Assembly: GCA_014377155.1 (NCBI GenBank)
Contig: JACMQD010000147.1
Coordinates: forward strand, 1-43,606
From: Herminiimonas sp.
Lineage (GTDB): Bacteria > Pseudomonadota > Gammaproteobacteria > Burkholderiales > Burkholderiaceae
DNA: 43,606 nt
Direction: 5' to 3'
Shown here: positions 25,773 to 33,202 of the stretch, one piece after another
Numbering within the stretch: position 1 is the first letter of the stretch
How the letters are laid out: each line of letters begins with the position of its first letter
Notes under the pieces: generated by a model
Seen by the model: only the letters and a program-made list of their open reading frames with translations
The model's database searches: none
What the model was told of the DNA's origin: nothing
Made by a program: the position numbers and the translations under genes

Positions 25773-28043
25773 ATGTTGATTGCAGAGCCGAAGAAAAAAT
25801 CTCGCCGCCATTTTTTGCTTGGCGGTGTCGCCGTTACCGGCGCCCTGATCGTCGGCTGGGGCGCGATGCCGCCGCGCCAGCGCCTCAACCTTGCCAATGC
25901 CATACCCGTTAAGGACGGCATCGTCGCCCTTAACGGTTGGATCCGTGTCGCCCGCGATGGCACGGTCACTGTCGCCATGCCACGCAGCGAAATGGGACAG
26001 GGTGTGCATACCGCGCTGCCAATGCTGGTCGCGGAGGAAATGGACGTGCCGCTGGCGATGGTCAGGATTGAACAGGCGCCGATCGACAAGATCTTCGGTA
26101 ATGTCGTCACGCTGATGGACGGCTTGCCGTTTCATCCGGAAGATGACGGCGCGGTCAAGCGCACTGCGCAATGGCTGACGGCCAAGACAGCGCGTGAACT
26201 CGGCCTCATGATCACAGGCGGTTCTTCCAGTGTGAAGGATGCGTGGGGCCCGATGCGCGAGGCGGGTGCCGTCGCGCGGGCGATGCTGGTCGCCGCTGCC
26301 GCCAAGGAGTGGGGCGTCGCCGCGGCAGACTGTCGTACTGAAGGCGGGGCGGTGCTGGACACCAAGGGCAGGCGACTGGCGTACGGCGACCTGGCTGCCA
26401 AAGCGGTCGGTATGCCTTACGGCGAAATACGGGTCAAAAGTCCGAAGGATTTTAAGCTGATCGGCAGCCAGCAGTTGCGGCGCGACTCTGCCACCAAGGT
26501 CGATGGCACGGCTGGGTTCGGCATCGATGTGCGGCCGCCCGGGATGGTATACGCCGCTGTCCGCATGGTGCCCACCATTGGCGGCACGGTGCAAAATTTC
26601 GATCAAAGCGCGGTCAAGGACATGCCTGGCGTGCTGCGGGTGGTCGATTTTTCGGGCGCGATGCACAGCAAGTTCGGCGCCGGTGCCGGGGTGGCCGTCG
26701 TCGCCAAGACTTTCTGGCAAGCCAAGCAAGCCATCGCCTCGTTGCCGGTGAACTGGATCGAGGGGCCGAATGCCAAATTGAGTACTGCCGACGTCATGAA
26801 AGAACTGGCCTGGAAAATCGATACCGAATCCGGCTTCAAGTATTTCGGCAAGGGTGATATCGAAGCCGGCAAGGCCGGTGCGAAGGTCATCAAGGCCGAA
26901 TACAGTGCGCCTTTCCTGGCGCATGCGACGATGGAGCCGATCAACTGTACGGCACAGGTCAAGGATGGCAAGGTGCTGCTATGGGTCGGTACTCAAGTAC
27001 CCAGCATCGCTGTGGCGATTGCCGCAAAGATTGCAGGTGTGGAAACCAGCGCTGTTTCGATTCTGGTCACTTATCTGGGCGGCGGCTTCGGCCGGCGGCT
27101 CGAAGTAGACATGGTGGCGCAAGCCGTCGCCATCGCCATGCAGGCCGGCGGCGCGCCGGTACAGGTCATTTGGACACGTGAAGACGACATTACCCACGAT
27201 GTCTATCGCCCGGCAGCCATGGCGCGGTTCTCGGCCGCGATCGACACTGCGGGCAATGTCGTCGCCTACGACAACAAGTCGGCGAGCGGATCGATCACCC
27301 ATCAGGTCATCGAGCGCACCTTCGGCCTGATGGGAGGCGGTCCCGACAAGACGACGGCCGAGGGCGAATTCGACATGCCGTACGAATTCCCCAATCAGCG
27401 CATCGCGCACGTGATCGTGCCGACGCCCGTGCCGCTGGGTTACTGGCGCTCGGTAGGGCATTCGCACAATGCGTTTTTCAAGGAGGGCTTTATTAGCGAG
27501 CTGGCACTCGCGGCCGGCAAGGACCCGGTCGAATTCCGCCGTGGTCTGTTGAAAAATCACCCGCGACACCTGGCGGTGCTGAACGCCGCGGTCGCCAAGG
27601 CTGGCAAGGCGCCGCCAGGGCGCGCGGTCGGGGTAGCCTTGCATCAGTCGTTCGGGACGATCGTCGCCGAGGTGGCGGAAGTGTCGATCGAAGGCGGCGA
27701 AATCCGCGTGCATAAAGTGACTTGCGCAGTCGATTGCGGAATTGCCGTCAATCCGAACATTATTGCCCAGCAAATGGAATCGGCCGTGATCTTCGGCTTG
27801 AGCGCCGCTTTATTCGGCGAAGTGACGATCAAGGACGGCAAGGTCGAACAGCGCAATTTCCATGATTACCAGGTTTTGCGCATGAATCAAGCGCCACAGG
27901 TCGATACCGTCATCATTCCGAGCGCGGCGCCGCCCGAAGGTATCGGTGAGCCGGGCGTGCCACCGATTGCGCCAGCGGTGGCCGATGCGGTGTTTGCGCT
28001 GACGGGCAAGCGCTTGCGCAGCTTGCCATTGCGGCTTGCATGA
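25773..28043 (+). CDS. Molybdenum hydroxylase large subunit (isoquinoline 1-oxidoreductase beta / aldehyde dehydrogenase type), Tat-exported
   Basis: A 756-residue xanthine-oxidase-family molybdopterin subunit. A twin-arginine signal (KKSRRHFLLGG, residues 8-18, then a hydrophobic stretch) sends the folded enzyme to the periplasm. The molybdenum-cofactor regions are visible as EMGQGVHTALPMLVAEEMD, GGGFGRRLEVDMVAQA, GYWRSVGHSHNAF and GIGEPGVPPIAPAVADAVF, with the catalytic Glu at residue 726. Close relatives (IorB) work with a [2Fe-2S] subunit (IorA) and often a cytochrome c; neither is adjacent here, as the neighbours are DUF1993 and tsaB. The length is full. The ATG follows GGAG at 6 bases. 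The substrate (N-heterocycle or aldehyde) is unknown. Confidence 0.88.
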   Translation: MLIAEPKKKSRRHFLLGGVAVTGALIVGWGAMPPRQRLNLANAIPVKDGIVALNGWIRVARDGTVTVAMPRSEMGQGVHTALPMLVAEEMDVPLAMVRIEQAPIDKIFGNVVTLMDGLPFHPEDDGAVKRTAQWLTAKTARELGLMITGGSSSVKDAWGPMREAGAVARAMLVAAAAKEWGVAAADCRTEGGAVLDTKGRRLAYGDLAAKAVGMPYGEIRVKSPKDFKLIGSQQLRRDSATKVDGTAGFGIDVRPPGMVYAAVRMVPTIGGTVQNFDQSAVKDMPGVLRVVDFSGAMHSKFGAGAGVAVVAKTFWQAKQAIASLPVNWIEGPNAKLSTADVMKELAWKIDTESGFKYFGKGDIEAGKAGAKVIKAEYSAPFLAHATMEPINCTAQVKDGKVLLWVGTQVPSIAVAIAAKIAGVETSAVSILVTYLGGGFGRRLEVDMVAQAVAIAMQAGGAPVQVIWTREDDITHDVYRPAAMARFSAAIDTAGNVVAYDNKSASGSITHQVIERTFGLMGGGPDKTTAEGEFDMPYEFPNQRIAHVIVPTPVPLGYWRSVGHSHNAFFKEGFISELALAAGKDPVEFRRGLLKNHPRHLAVLNAAVAKAGKAPPGRAVGVALHQSFGTIVAEVAEVSIEGGEIRVHKVTCAVDCGIAVNPNIIAQQMESAVIFGLSAALFGEVTIKDGKVEQRNFHDYQVLRMNQAPQVDTVIIPSAAPPEGIGEPGVPPIAPAVADAVFALTGKRLRSLPLRLA

Positions 28044-28271
28044 ATGTTTTGCAGAATGATGGGGCGGGCATGCTGCCTTGCGAGAAATGACCGCCGTATC
28101 ACGTCGGCAAAACTATCAGGCATGGGCGCCAACTGGTTTTCGGTAACGGAACATCCTGATCTTTATCGTTTAGAGCGGTACAAAACGACCCAGCAGTCGT
28201 TCAAGCCGCCGGACGCACAGTTGTCGTCCACGACACTACGCCAGCCAGCTCAGGCGCGGTAAAATATCGTC

Positions 28272-28973
28272 ATGCCACTTATCATTGCCATAGAAACATC
28301 ATCGGAACTTGCTTCGGCCGCGCTCTTGCACGACGGCATCGTTATTTTTCGCGAGAGCGCTGGCGTTCAATCGCATTCTCACGCCATTTTGCCTATGGTG
28401 CAGGCCTTGCTGGCCCAGTCCGGCATCACGCTTTCCCTCTGCGACGCGATTGCTTTCGGTTCGGGTCCGGGATCGTTTACCGGTGTGCGCACCGCTTGCG
28501 GGATCGCGCAAGGCCTTGCCTACGGGCTGGACTTGCCGGTAGTGCCGATCGTGACGCTGGCCGCGATGGCGCAAGCGTGTCACGAAGCAAGCGGTGCCAG
28601 TGACGTGTTGGCAATTCTGGACGCACGCATGGACGAAGTCTACTGGGCCCATTACCGCTACGAAGACGGTGCGGCCCATCCTGTGGTCGGGCCTTCCCTC
28701 TGCGCCGCTTCGGCCGTGCCGTTCATCGCCGGCGCGCTTGCGTGCGGCAACGGTCTGCCGGCTTACGCAGGGATGTTCGATTCGCGCATCATCGCCATCG
28801 ATTCGGCCAAGGTTATCCTGCCCCATGCGGCGCATGTAGCGCGGCTGGCGCACGCTGAATTCTTGAAAGGACACGTGATCGCAGCCCGGGATGCACAGCC
28901 GCTCTACCTGCGCAATAAGGTCGCCATGACGACTGCCGAGCGCGGCGTCAAGGCGCCGAGGGTAGCCGTATGA
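28272..28973 (+). CDS. tsaB: tRNA threonylcarbamoyladenosine biosynthesis protein TsaB
   Basis: A 233-residue ASKHA-fold protein. The N-terminal IIAIETSSELASAAL, SHSHAILPMVQALL and GSGPGSFTGVRTACGIAQGLA are typical of TsaB (YeaZ), which dimerises with TsaD to make the t6A modification at position 37 of ANN-decoding tRNAs. The ATG lacks a clear ribosome site; TAAAAT 7 bases upstream may be a -10 box, which would give a very short leader. It overlaps rimI by 4 bases (ATGA) and heads a four-gene operon. Confidence 0.94.
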   Translation: MPLIIAIETSSELASAALLHDGIVIFRESAGVQSHSHAILPMVQALLAQSGITLSLCDAIAFGSGPGSFTGVRTACGIAQGLAYGLDLPVVPIVTLAAMAQACHEASGASDVLAILDARMDEVYWAHYRYEDGAAHPVVGPSLCAASAVPFIAGALACGNGLPAYAGMFDSRIIAIDSAKVILPHAAHVARLAHAEFLKGHVIAARDAQPLYLRNKVAMTTAERGVKAPRVAV

Positions 28974-29455
28974 GCGCGGTCCAGCAACCCGGTTCAGACG
29001 CGTTCGTGTCGATGCGCTTCGACAGGATGACGGTCGACGATCTCCACCTCGTTCAGGCGATCGAAGACGACGTGTATCCCTTTCCCTGGACTCGCGGAAA
29101 CTTTCTCGATTCCCTTTACAGCGGCTATGACACCTGGGTATTGCGCGATGGTGCGAACGGATTAGCCGGCTACTTTCTGTTGATGCTTGCCGTCGACGAG
29201 GCCCATTTGCTCAATGTCAGCGTGCGTCGCGAACTGCATGGATGCGGTGTTGGCAGATTGTTGCTCGACAAGGTCGTTTCGTTATCGCGACAATTGCGGA
29301 TGATGTCGGTACTGCTCGAAGTCCGGCCCTCTAACGTGCGCGCATTACAAATTTATGAGCGCTACGGCTTCCAAAAAATTGGTCTGCGCAAAAGTTATTA
29401 TCCACCCGCCGGCGCTACCCGCGAAGATGCGATCGTCATGAGGCTGCCGCTATGA
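28970..29455 (+). CDS. rimI: Ribosomal protein bS18-alanine N-acetyltransferase RimI
   Basis: A 161-residue GNAT acetyltransferase. The acetyl-CoA loop is HGCGVGRLLLDKV in motif A, and the RimI-type end LLEVRPSNVRALQIYERYGFQKIGLRKSYY is complete. It acetylates the N-terminus of ribosomal protein S18. The start overlaps the tsaB stop and its own stop overlaps the udg start (both ATGA), so three genes are translationally chained. In gammaproteobacteria holD, the DNA polymerase III psi gene, lies next to rimI; here udg takes that place. Confidence 0.93.
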   Translation: MSAVQQPGSDAFVSMRFDRMTVDDLHLVQAIEDDVYPFPWTRGNFLDSLYSGYDTWVLRDGANGLAGYFLLMLAVDEAHLLNVSVRRELHGCGVGRLLLDKVVSLSRQLRMMSVLLEVRPSNVRALQIYERYGFQKIGLRKSYYPPAGATREDAIVMRLPL

Positions 29456-30309
29456 ACGCCGATCTTCCGCGTCGTGCGGTTTTTTTGGCAGAGATGGGCA
29501 TCGGCCCGCTATGGATACATCGTTCGTCGCCCTTGGCTACGGTCGATGCCGCTGTGCTTGAGGCCGCGCCGGTGTCCCCTAGTTCCGCGCCGGCGGAAAT
29601 TGCGCCACCGGTCGTCGATGCCGCCATTGCCGTTCAGACGGTACTCAGCGCATGGGACGACAACGCTGCGGGTGCGCCGCCGTCTCGCATTCCTGCACCA
29701 TCGCCGGCGGTGTTAACCGAACTCGATATCGCCGCCATGGACTGGAGCGAACTCAAGACCGCCGTGGCGGGGTGCACTCGCTGCGGCCTCTGTACGACCC
29801 GGACCCGGACCGTATTCGGCACCGGCGACCAGAAAGCGAAATGGCTGTTCGTCGGTGAGGGGCCGGGCCGTAACGAAGATCTGCAAGGCGAGCCTTTCGT
29901 CGGCCCTGCTGGCAAGCTGCTCGATAACATGCTGCTGGCGACCGGTATCAAACGCGACGAAAACGCCTACATCGCCAACATCGTAAAATGCCGCCCGACC
30001 GACGCCAACGGCCGTGATCGCGCGCCGACGTCGGAAGAAGCCGCGACCTGTCTGCCGTATCTCGAGCGCCAGATCGCACTGATCCAGCCTGCCATCATTG
30101 TCGCGCTGGGCAAGACTGCCGCCTTGTCGCTGTTGAAGTTGCCACCGGCTACGCCAGTATCGAAGCTGCGTGGAGTGGTCCACCGGTTCGCAGACCTGCC
30201 GCTGGTCGTCACTTATCACCCTGCTTATCTATTGCGCAGCCTGACCGAGAAGCGCAAGTCGTGGGAAGACTTGTGCCTGGCGATGGAGACGTACGCCGGT
30301 GAAACCTGA
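29452..30309 (+). CDS. udg: Family-4 uracil-DNA glycosylase with N-terminal psi (HolD)-like peptide
   Basis: A 285-residue protein. The C-terminal ~185 residues are an iron-sulphur uracil-DNA glycosylase: cluster cysteines Cys108 and Cys111 (CTRCGLC), Cys180 (IVKCRP) and Cys200 (CLPYL); catalytic-site motif GEGPGRNEDLQGEPFVGPAG and the closing TYHPAYLLR. It removes uracil from DNA. The first ~25 residues are unlike the rest: RRAVFLAEMGIGPLW at 7-21 matches the pattern RR-x3-L-x2-[LM]-G-I-x2-3-W of the N-terminal peptide of DNA polymerase III psi. A Pro/Ala-rich linker (about 30-90) joins the two parts. It overlaps rimI by 4 bases and the next gene by 11. Confidence 0.92.
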   Translation: MNADLPRRAVFLAEMGIGPLWIHRSSPLATVDAAVLEAAPVSPSSAPAEIAPPVVDAAIAVQTVLSAWDDNAAGAPPSRIPAPSPAVLTELDIAAMDWSELKTAVAGCTRCGLCTTRTRTVFGTGDQKAKWLFVGEGPGRNEDLQGEPFVGPAGKLLDNMLLATGIKRDENAYIANIVKCRPTDANGRDRAPTSEEAATCLPYLERQIALIQPAIIVALGKTAALSLLKLPPATPVSKLRGVVHRFADLPLVVTYHPAYLLRSLTEKRKSWEDLCLAMETYAGET

Positions 30310-31261
30310 CGCGCTGGACGTCACCTTTCAGTCGGCGTTTCACCGCAGGTGGGGACATTTGAGCGACCCGCATGTCCGTGCGCTGACCTGGTTGCTGGAT
30401 GCGCCCGATCTGCTTGATCCCGATGCGCCCCGTTGGCATGGCAAGATCGCATCGCTGGCCGGATCCATCGGCAGCGATACCGCCGAATGGCTCGCTGCCC
30501 AGGATCGCGATCCGGCGCGGCTGCATGCCTATCTGGCGCTGCATCCGTTTGCGCGGCTGGGGCGGTATGCCGAAAAGCTGATGGCCTTCTATTTCGAGCA
30601 CACCGGTCAATTGCACGCCCACGGCGTGCAGGTTCGGGCAGACAAGAACGACACCGTCGGCGAATTCGATTTCTTGCTCCGGCGCGGCAGCGATCTAGTG
30701 CACTGGGAATTCGCCACCAAATTCTATTTAATGGAATCAAGCGGCGCCAGCCATGCCTCAGACTATTTCGTCGGGCCAAATCTGGCCGATACGCTAGGCG
30801 CGAAGATGCGCAAGATCCTGGACCGTCAGTTGATCTTGGCGCAGCATCCAGCCGCACAAAGCCATTTGCCGCAACCGGTGGTATCGGCGCAGGCTCTGGT
30901 CAAGGGTTGGCTGTTTTATTCCGATGGCGACCCAGCGCCAGGACGATCGATGGGGATAATGGAAGGGCATTGCCACGGTTTCTGGTGCACCCAGCAAAAC
31001 TTTTCCGCGATCGAGGGCGAGATGTTCGCCGTCTTGCCGCGCTTGAGCTGGCTGGCACCGGCGCGGCTGGCAGCGTCGGCCTGCGTAAATCGAGCGGCAC
31101 TCCAGCAAATCCTGCAGCAGCATTTTGTAGGCGATACGATGCCGGTCATGATCGCGGTAATGCAATCGACCGGACCGGATGCGCTTGAAAAAAATCGCGG
31201 TTTTATCGTACCGGACGACTGGTGCGAACGCGCGGCGAGTCGTCCGCGGCAGACCGGCTAA
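30299..31261 (+). CDS. DUF1853 family protein, nuclease-fold-like
   Basis: A 320-residue protein recognised as DUF1853 by FARLGRYAEKLMAFYFEH, GEFDFLLRRGSDLVHWEFATKFYL and the C-terminal region with EGHCHGFWCTQQNF. The arrangement Glu92 ... Asp124 ... Glu137-x3-Lys141 resembles the PD-(D/E)xK nuclease fold, but the Glu-Lys spacing is longer than usual and the function is unknown. The start is GTG 30299, inside the last codons of udg with GGAGAC upstream, so it is the last of four coupled genes. Its coupling to a uracil-DNA glycosylase gene fits a DNA-related role; this is inference. Confidence 0.85.
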   Translation: MKPDALDVTFQSAFHRRWGHLSDPHVRALTWLLDAPDLLDPDAPRWHGKIASLAGSIGSDTAEWLAAQDRDPARLHAYLALHPFARLGRYAEKLMAFYFEHTGQLHAHGVQVRADKNDTVGEFDFLLRRGSDLVHWEFATKFYLMESSGASHASDYFVGPNLADTLGAKMRKILDRQLILAQHPAAQSHLPQPVVSAQALVKGWLFYSDGDPAPGRSMGIMEGHCHGFWCTQQNFSAIEGEMFAVLPRLSWLAPARLAASACVNRAALQQILQQHFVGDTMPVMIAVMQSTGPDALEKNRGFIVPDDWCERAASRPRQTG

Positions 31262-31454
31262 ACAGAGCGGGTAGGGTGCGAGTGCGCGCACCGGCCGTAT
31301 CGTGTCGGTACCCCCGGGTTTGCAAAAAGGAACCATTCAACTCGAATCGTCCCTAACAAGACCAATCACCATACGAGCCGCCATGAAAACATCTGCTTAT
31401 GCAATAACGTTCCCGGGCCGTGAAACGCAGTTCCATCAGACAGGCAGGAGCGAC

Positions 31455-31778
31455 GTGAGTGCGACCCATGTACCAGAACCGGGCCCCCAGGTGCAACCGG
31501 ACAGCGCGCCCGATGCGTCGCCAGACCAGGCGCCAGAAATTCAGCCTGACCCGGTGCCTGAAATCCAGCCTGAGCGTGGGCCAGACGCGCCACCCAAGGA
31601 GTTTCCAGAAATTTTGCCGGATCCGTCGCCAGAAATACGGCCTGAGCGTGTGCCGGAAATGCCGCCGAAGGGCTTTCCAGAAATTGTTCCGGATTCGCTG
31701 CCTGAAATTCAGCCAGGAAGCATCCCCGAGATTGATCCGGCGCACATACCTGAGATTCGGTCGAGCGCTTTTTGCTAG
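31455..31778 (+). CDS. Small Pro-Glu repeat protein of unknown function
   Basis: A 107-residue protein made almost entirely of an eight-residue repeat with the consensus PEIxPxxx, from PEIQPDPV (31533) to the terminal PEIRSSAF. Every third unit resembles the one three before it, so 24-residue groups (PEI.PDxx, PEI.PERx, Pxx.PPKxF) repeat about three times. There is no signal peptide or membrane segment from this start. GTG 31455 has GGAG 4 bases before it; ATG 31383 and GTG 31302 in the same frame would extend the protein but lack ribosome sites. Expect an extended, disordered, acidic chain. Convergent with lplT. Confidence 0.55.
   Translation: MSATHVPEPGPQVQPDSAPDASPDQAPEIQPDPVPEIQPERGPDAPPKEFPEILPDPSPEIRPERVPEMPPKGFPEIVPDSLPEIQPGSIPEIDPAHIPEIRSSAFC
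31533..31772 (+). repeat. 24-bp tandem repeat with 72-bp higher-order period
   Basis: Ten units of exactly 24 bases, each coding one octapeptide, run without indels from 31533 to 31772. Units 1, 4 and 7, units 2 and 5, and units 3 and 6 are closest to each other (for example CCAGAAATT recurs at 31533, 31605, 31629 and 31677), giving a 72-base period. Codon-third-base differences show that the copies have diverged. Confidence 0.85.
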
Positions 31779-31799
31779 CACTGTACGCCGCTCAGTGCT
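31777..31799. terminator. Hairpin between convergent genes
   Basis: AGCACTG (31777-31783) and CAGTGCT (31793-31799), a perfect 7-pair stem with a 9-base loop exactly between the ends of the repeat-protein gene and lplT. No U tract of note on either side, so it may work as a weak bidirectional terminator. Confidence 0.35.
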
Positions 31800-33060
31800 T
31801 GTGTTCGCCGATCAGAGCCAGCGAGTCATGCTCGCGCTGATTGGCAGCATGCCGACGCATTATCAGCAGCATCAGCCCCGAAATCGACAAGCCCAGAATG
31901 ACGATGGCGATATTGACGTTCAGGTTCAGCTTGACCATGAATGCATACAGAATCAGCATGCCCAGCACCGACAAATTTTCGTTGAAGTTTTGCACCGCGA
32001 TAGAATGGCCGGCACTCATCAAAACATGTCCACGGTGTTGCAACAGCGCGTTCATCGGCACCACGAAATAACCAGACAGGGCACCCACAAGTACCAGTAA
32101 CGGGTAGGCCACCCATACCGTGTGCACCATCGTCATCGTTACCACTACCAGACCCATCGCCACGCCGAGCGGCATGACCGTCAACGACCTTTTCAGGGGT
32201 ACAAACCGCGCAGCCGCAATTGCTCCGACAGCAACGCCGACGGCGACGATGCCCTGGAGAATCGCAGCCTTGTCGAGCGGCATGTTGAGCGATTTCTCAG
32301 CCCATTTCAAGACGATGAACTGCAGTGTCGCGCCGGCACCCCAGAACAGTGTCGTGACGGCGAGTGAAATCTGCCCCAGCTTATCTTTCCACAACTTGTT
32401 GAAACAGTTGGCGAAATCAACTACCAGCTTGATCGGATTGCGTTCCTGATGAGCGTAACGAGCGCCGGTGTCAGGAATTTTCAGGTTAAACACGGCCGCG
32501 ATCAGATACGCGATCGCGATGATGCACAGGGCTGCCTCGGTCGGCGTGTCGACACCGGTATCGATAACCGGGAAATCGATATGAAGCAAGGTCGCAGAAA
32601 CCATCGGATTGACCAGAGCACCGCCTAATACCGTGCCGAGGATGATCGAGGCGACTGTCAGCCCTTCGATCCAGCCATTGGCTGCAACCAGCTTTTCGGG
32701 CGGCAACAGTTCGGTCAGGATGCCGTATTTGGCGGGGGAATACGCGGCCGCACCGAAACCGACAACCGCGTACGCAATCAGTGGATGGACATTGAAAAAC
32801 ATCATGCCGCAACCAACGACCTTGATCAGGTTGGTGATGAACATGACCCGGCCCTTGGGCAGGGCATCGGCGAACGCGCCTACGAAGGCAGCCAGTACGA
32901 CGTACGACAGCACGAAGAACAATTTCAGCAGCGGCGTCATCCATGCCGGCGAGTTCATTTGCGTCAGGAGCGCGATGGCCGCGATGAGAAGGGCATTATC
33001 AGCAAGCGACGAAAAAAACTGCGCCGCCATGATGGTGTAAAAACCGCGATTCATTCGCAT
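31792..33060 (-). CDS. lplT: Lysophospholipid transporter LplT
   Basis: A 422-residue major-facilitator transporter with about twelve membrane segments. The N-terminal FYTIMAAQFFSSLADNALLIAAIALL, the loop YSPAKYGILTELLPPEKLVAANGWIEGLTVASIILGT and the central PIKLVVDFANCFNKLWKD are LplT features. It flips lysophospholipids inward across the inner membrane for re-acylation. In enterobacteria lplT stands beside aas, the acyltransferase; no aas is present here. The start is ATG 33060 or ATG 33054, two codons apart. It diverges from alr across about 140 bases. Confidence 0.92.
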   Translation of the reverse strand: MRMNRGFYTIMAAQFFSSLADNALLIAAIALLTQMNSPAWMTPLLKLFFVLSYVVLAAFVGAFADALPKGRVMFITNLIKVVGCGMMFFNVHPLIAYAVVGFGAAAYSPAKYGILTELLPPEKLVAANGWIEGLTVASIILGTVLGGALVNPMVSATLLHIDFPVIDTGVDTPTEAALCIIAIAYLIAAVFNLKIPDTGARYAHQERNPIKLVVDFANCFNKLWKDKLGQISLAVTTLFWGAGATLQFIVLKWAEKSLNMPLDKAAILQGIVAVGVAVGAIAAARFVPLKRSLTVMPLGVAMGLVVVTMTMVHTVWVAYPLLVLVGALSGYFVVPMNALLQHRGHVLMSAGHSIAVQNFNENLSVLGMLILYAFMVKLNLNVNIAIVILGLSISGLMLLIMRRHAANQREHDSLALIGEHKH

Positions 33061-33202
33061 TGATTCTCTGTACCTGATTATCTGTGGCTTGCTTTATACC
33101 ATGAAAAGTTCAGGTTTCTGGTGTTTTGGCGAATCATCACCGGCCTCACCTCCGGTAAAATGAAGACTCGAGTAAAGTTTGTTTATTCAACGTCAACCTA
33201 CC

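Noticed and set aside
25674..26924. 416-residue leftward open frame opposite the molybdenum hydroxylase
   Set aside because: Antisense to conserved molybdopterin-binding motifs and lacking any recognisable domain.
28044..28262. 72-residue frame directly after the molybdenum hydroxylase gene
   Set aside because: No ribosome site or motif. Considered as a possible [2Fe-2S] partner, but it has only two cysteines and no ferredoxin pattern.
31353..31781. Leftward 142-residue frame opposite the Pro-Glu repeat gene
   Set aside because: Its Trp/Arg-rich periodic sequence is the mirror of the 24-base repeat; no ribosome site, and its end overlaps the lplT stop. Noted because the strand choice rests mostly on the GGAG before GTG 31455.
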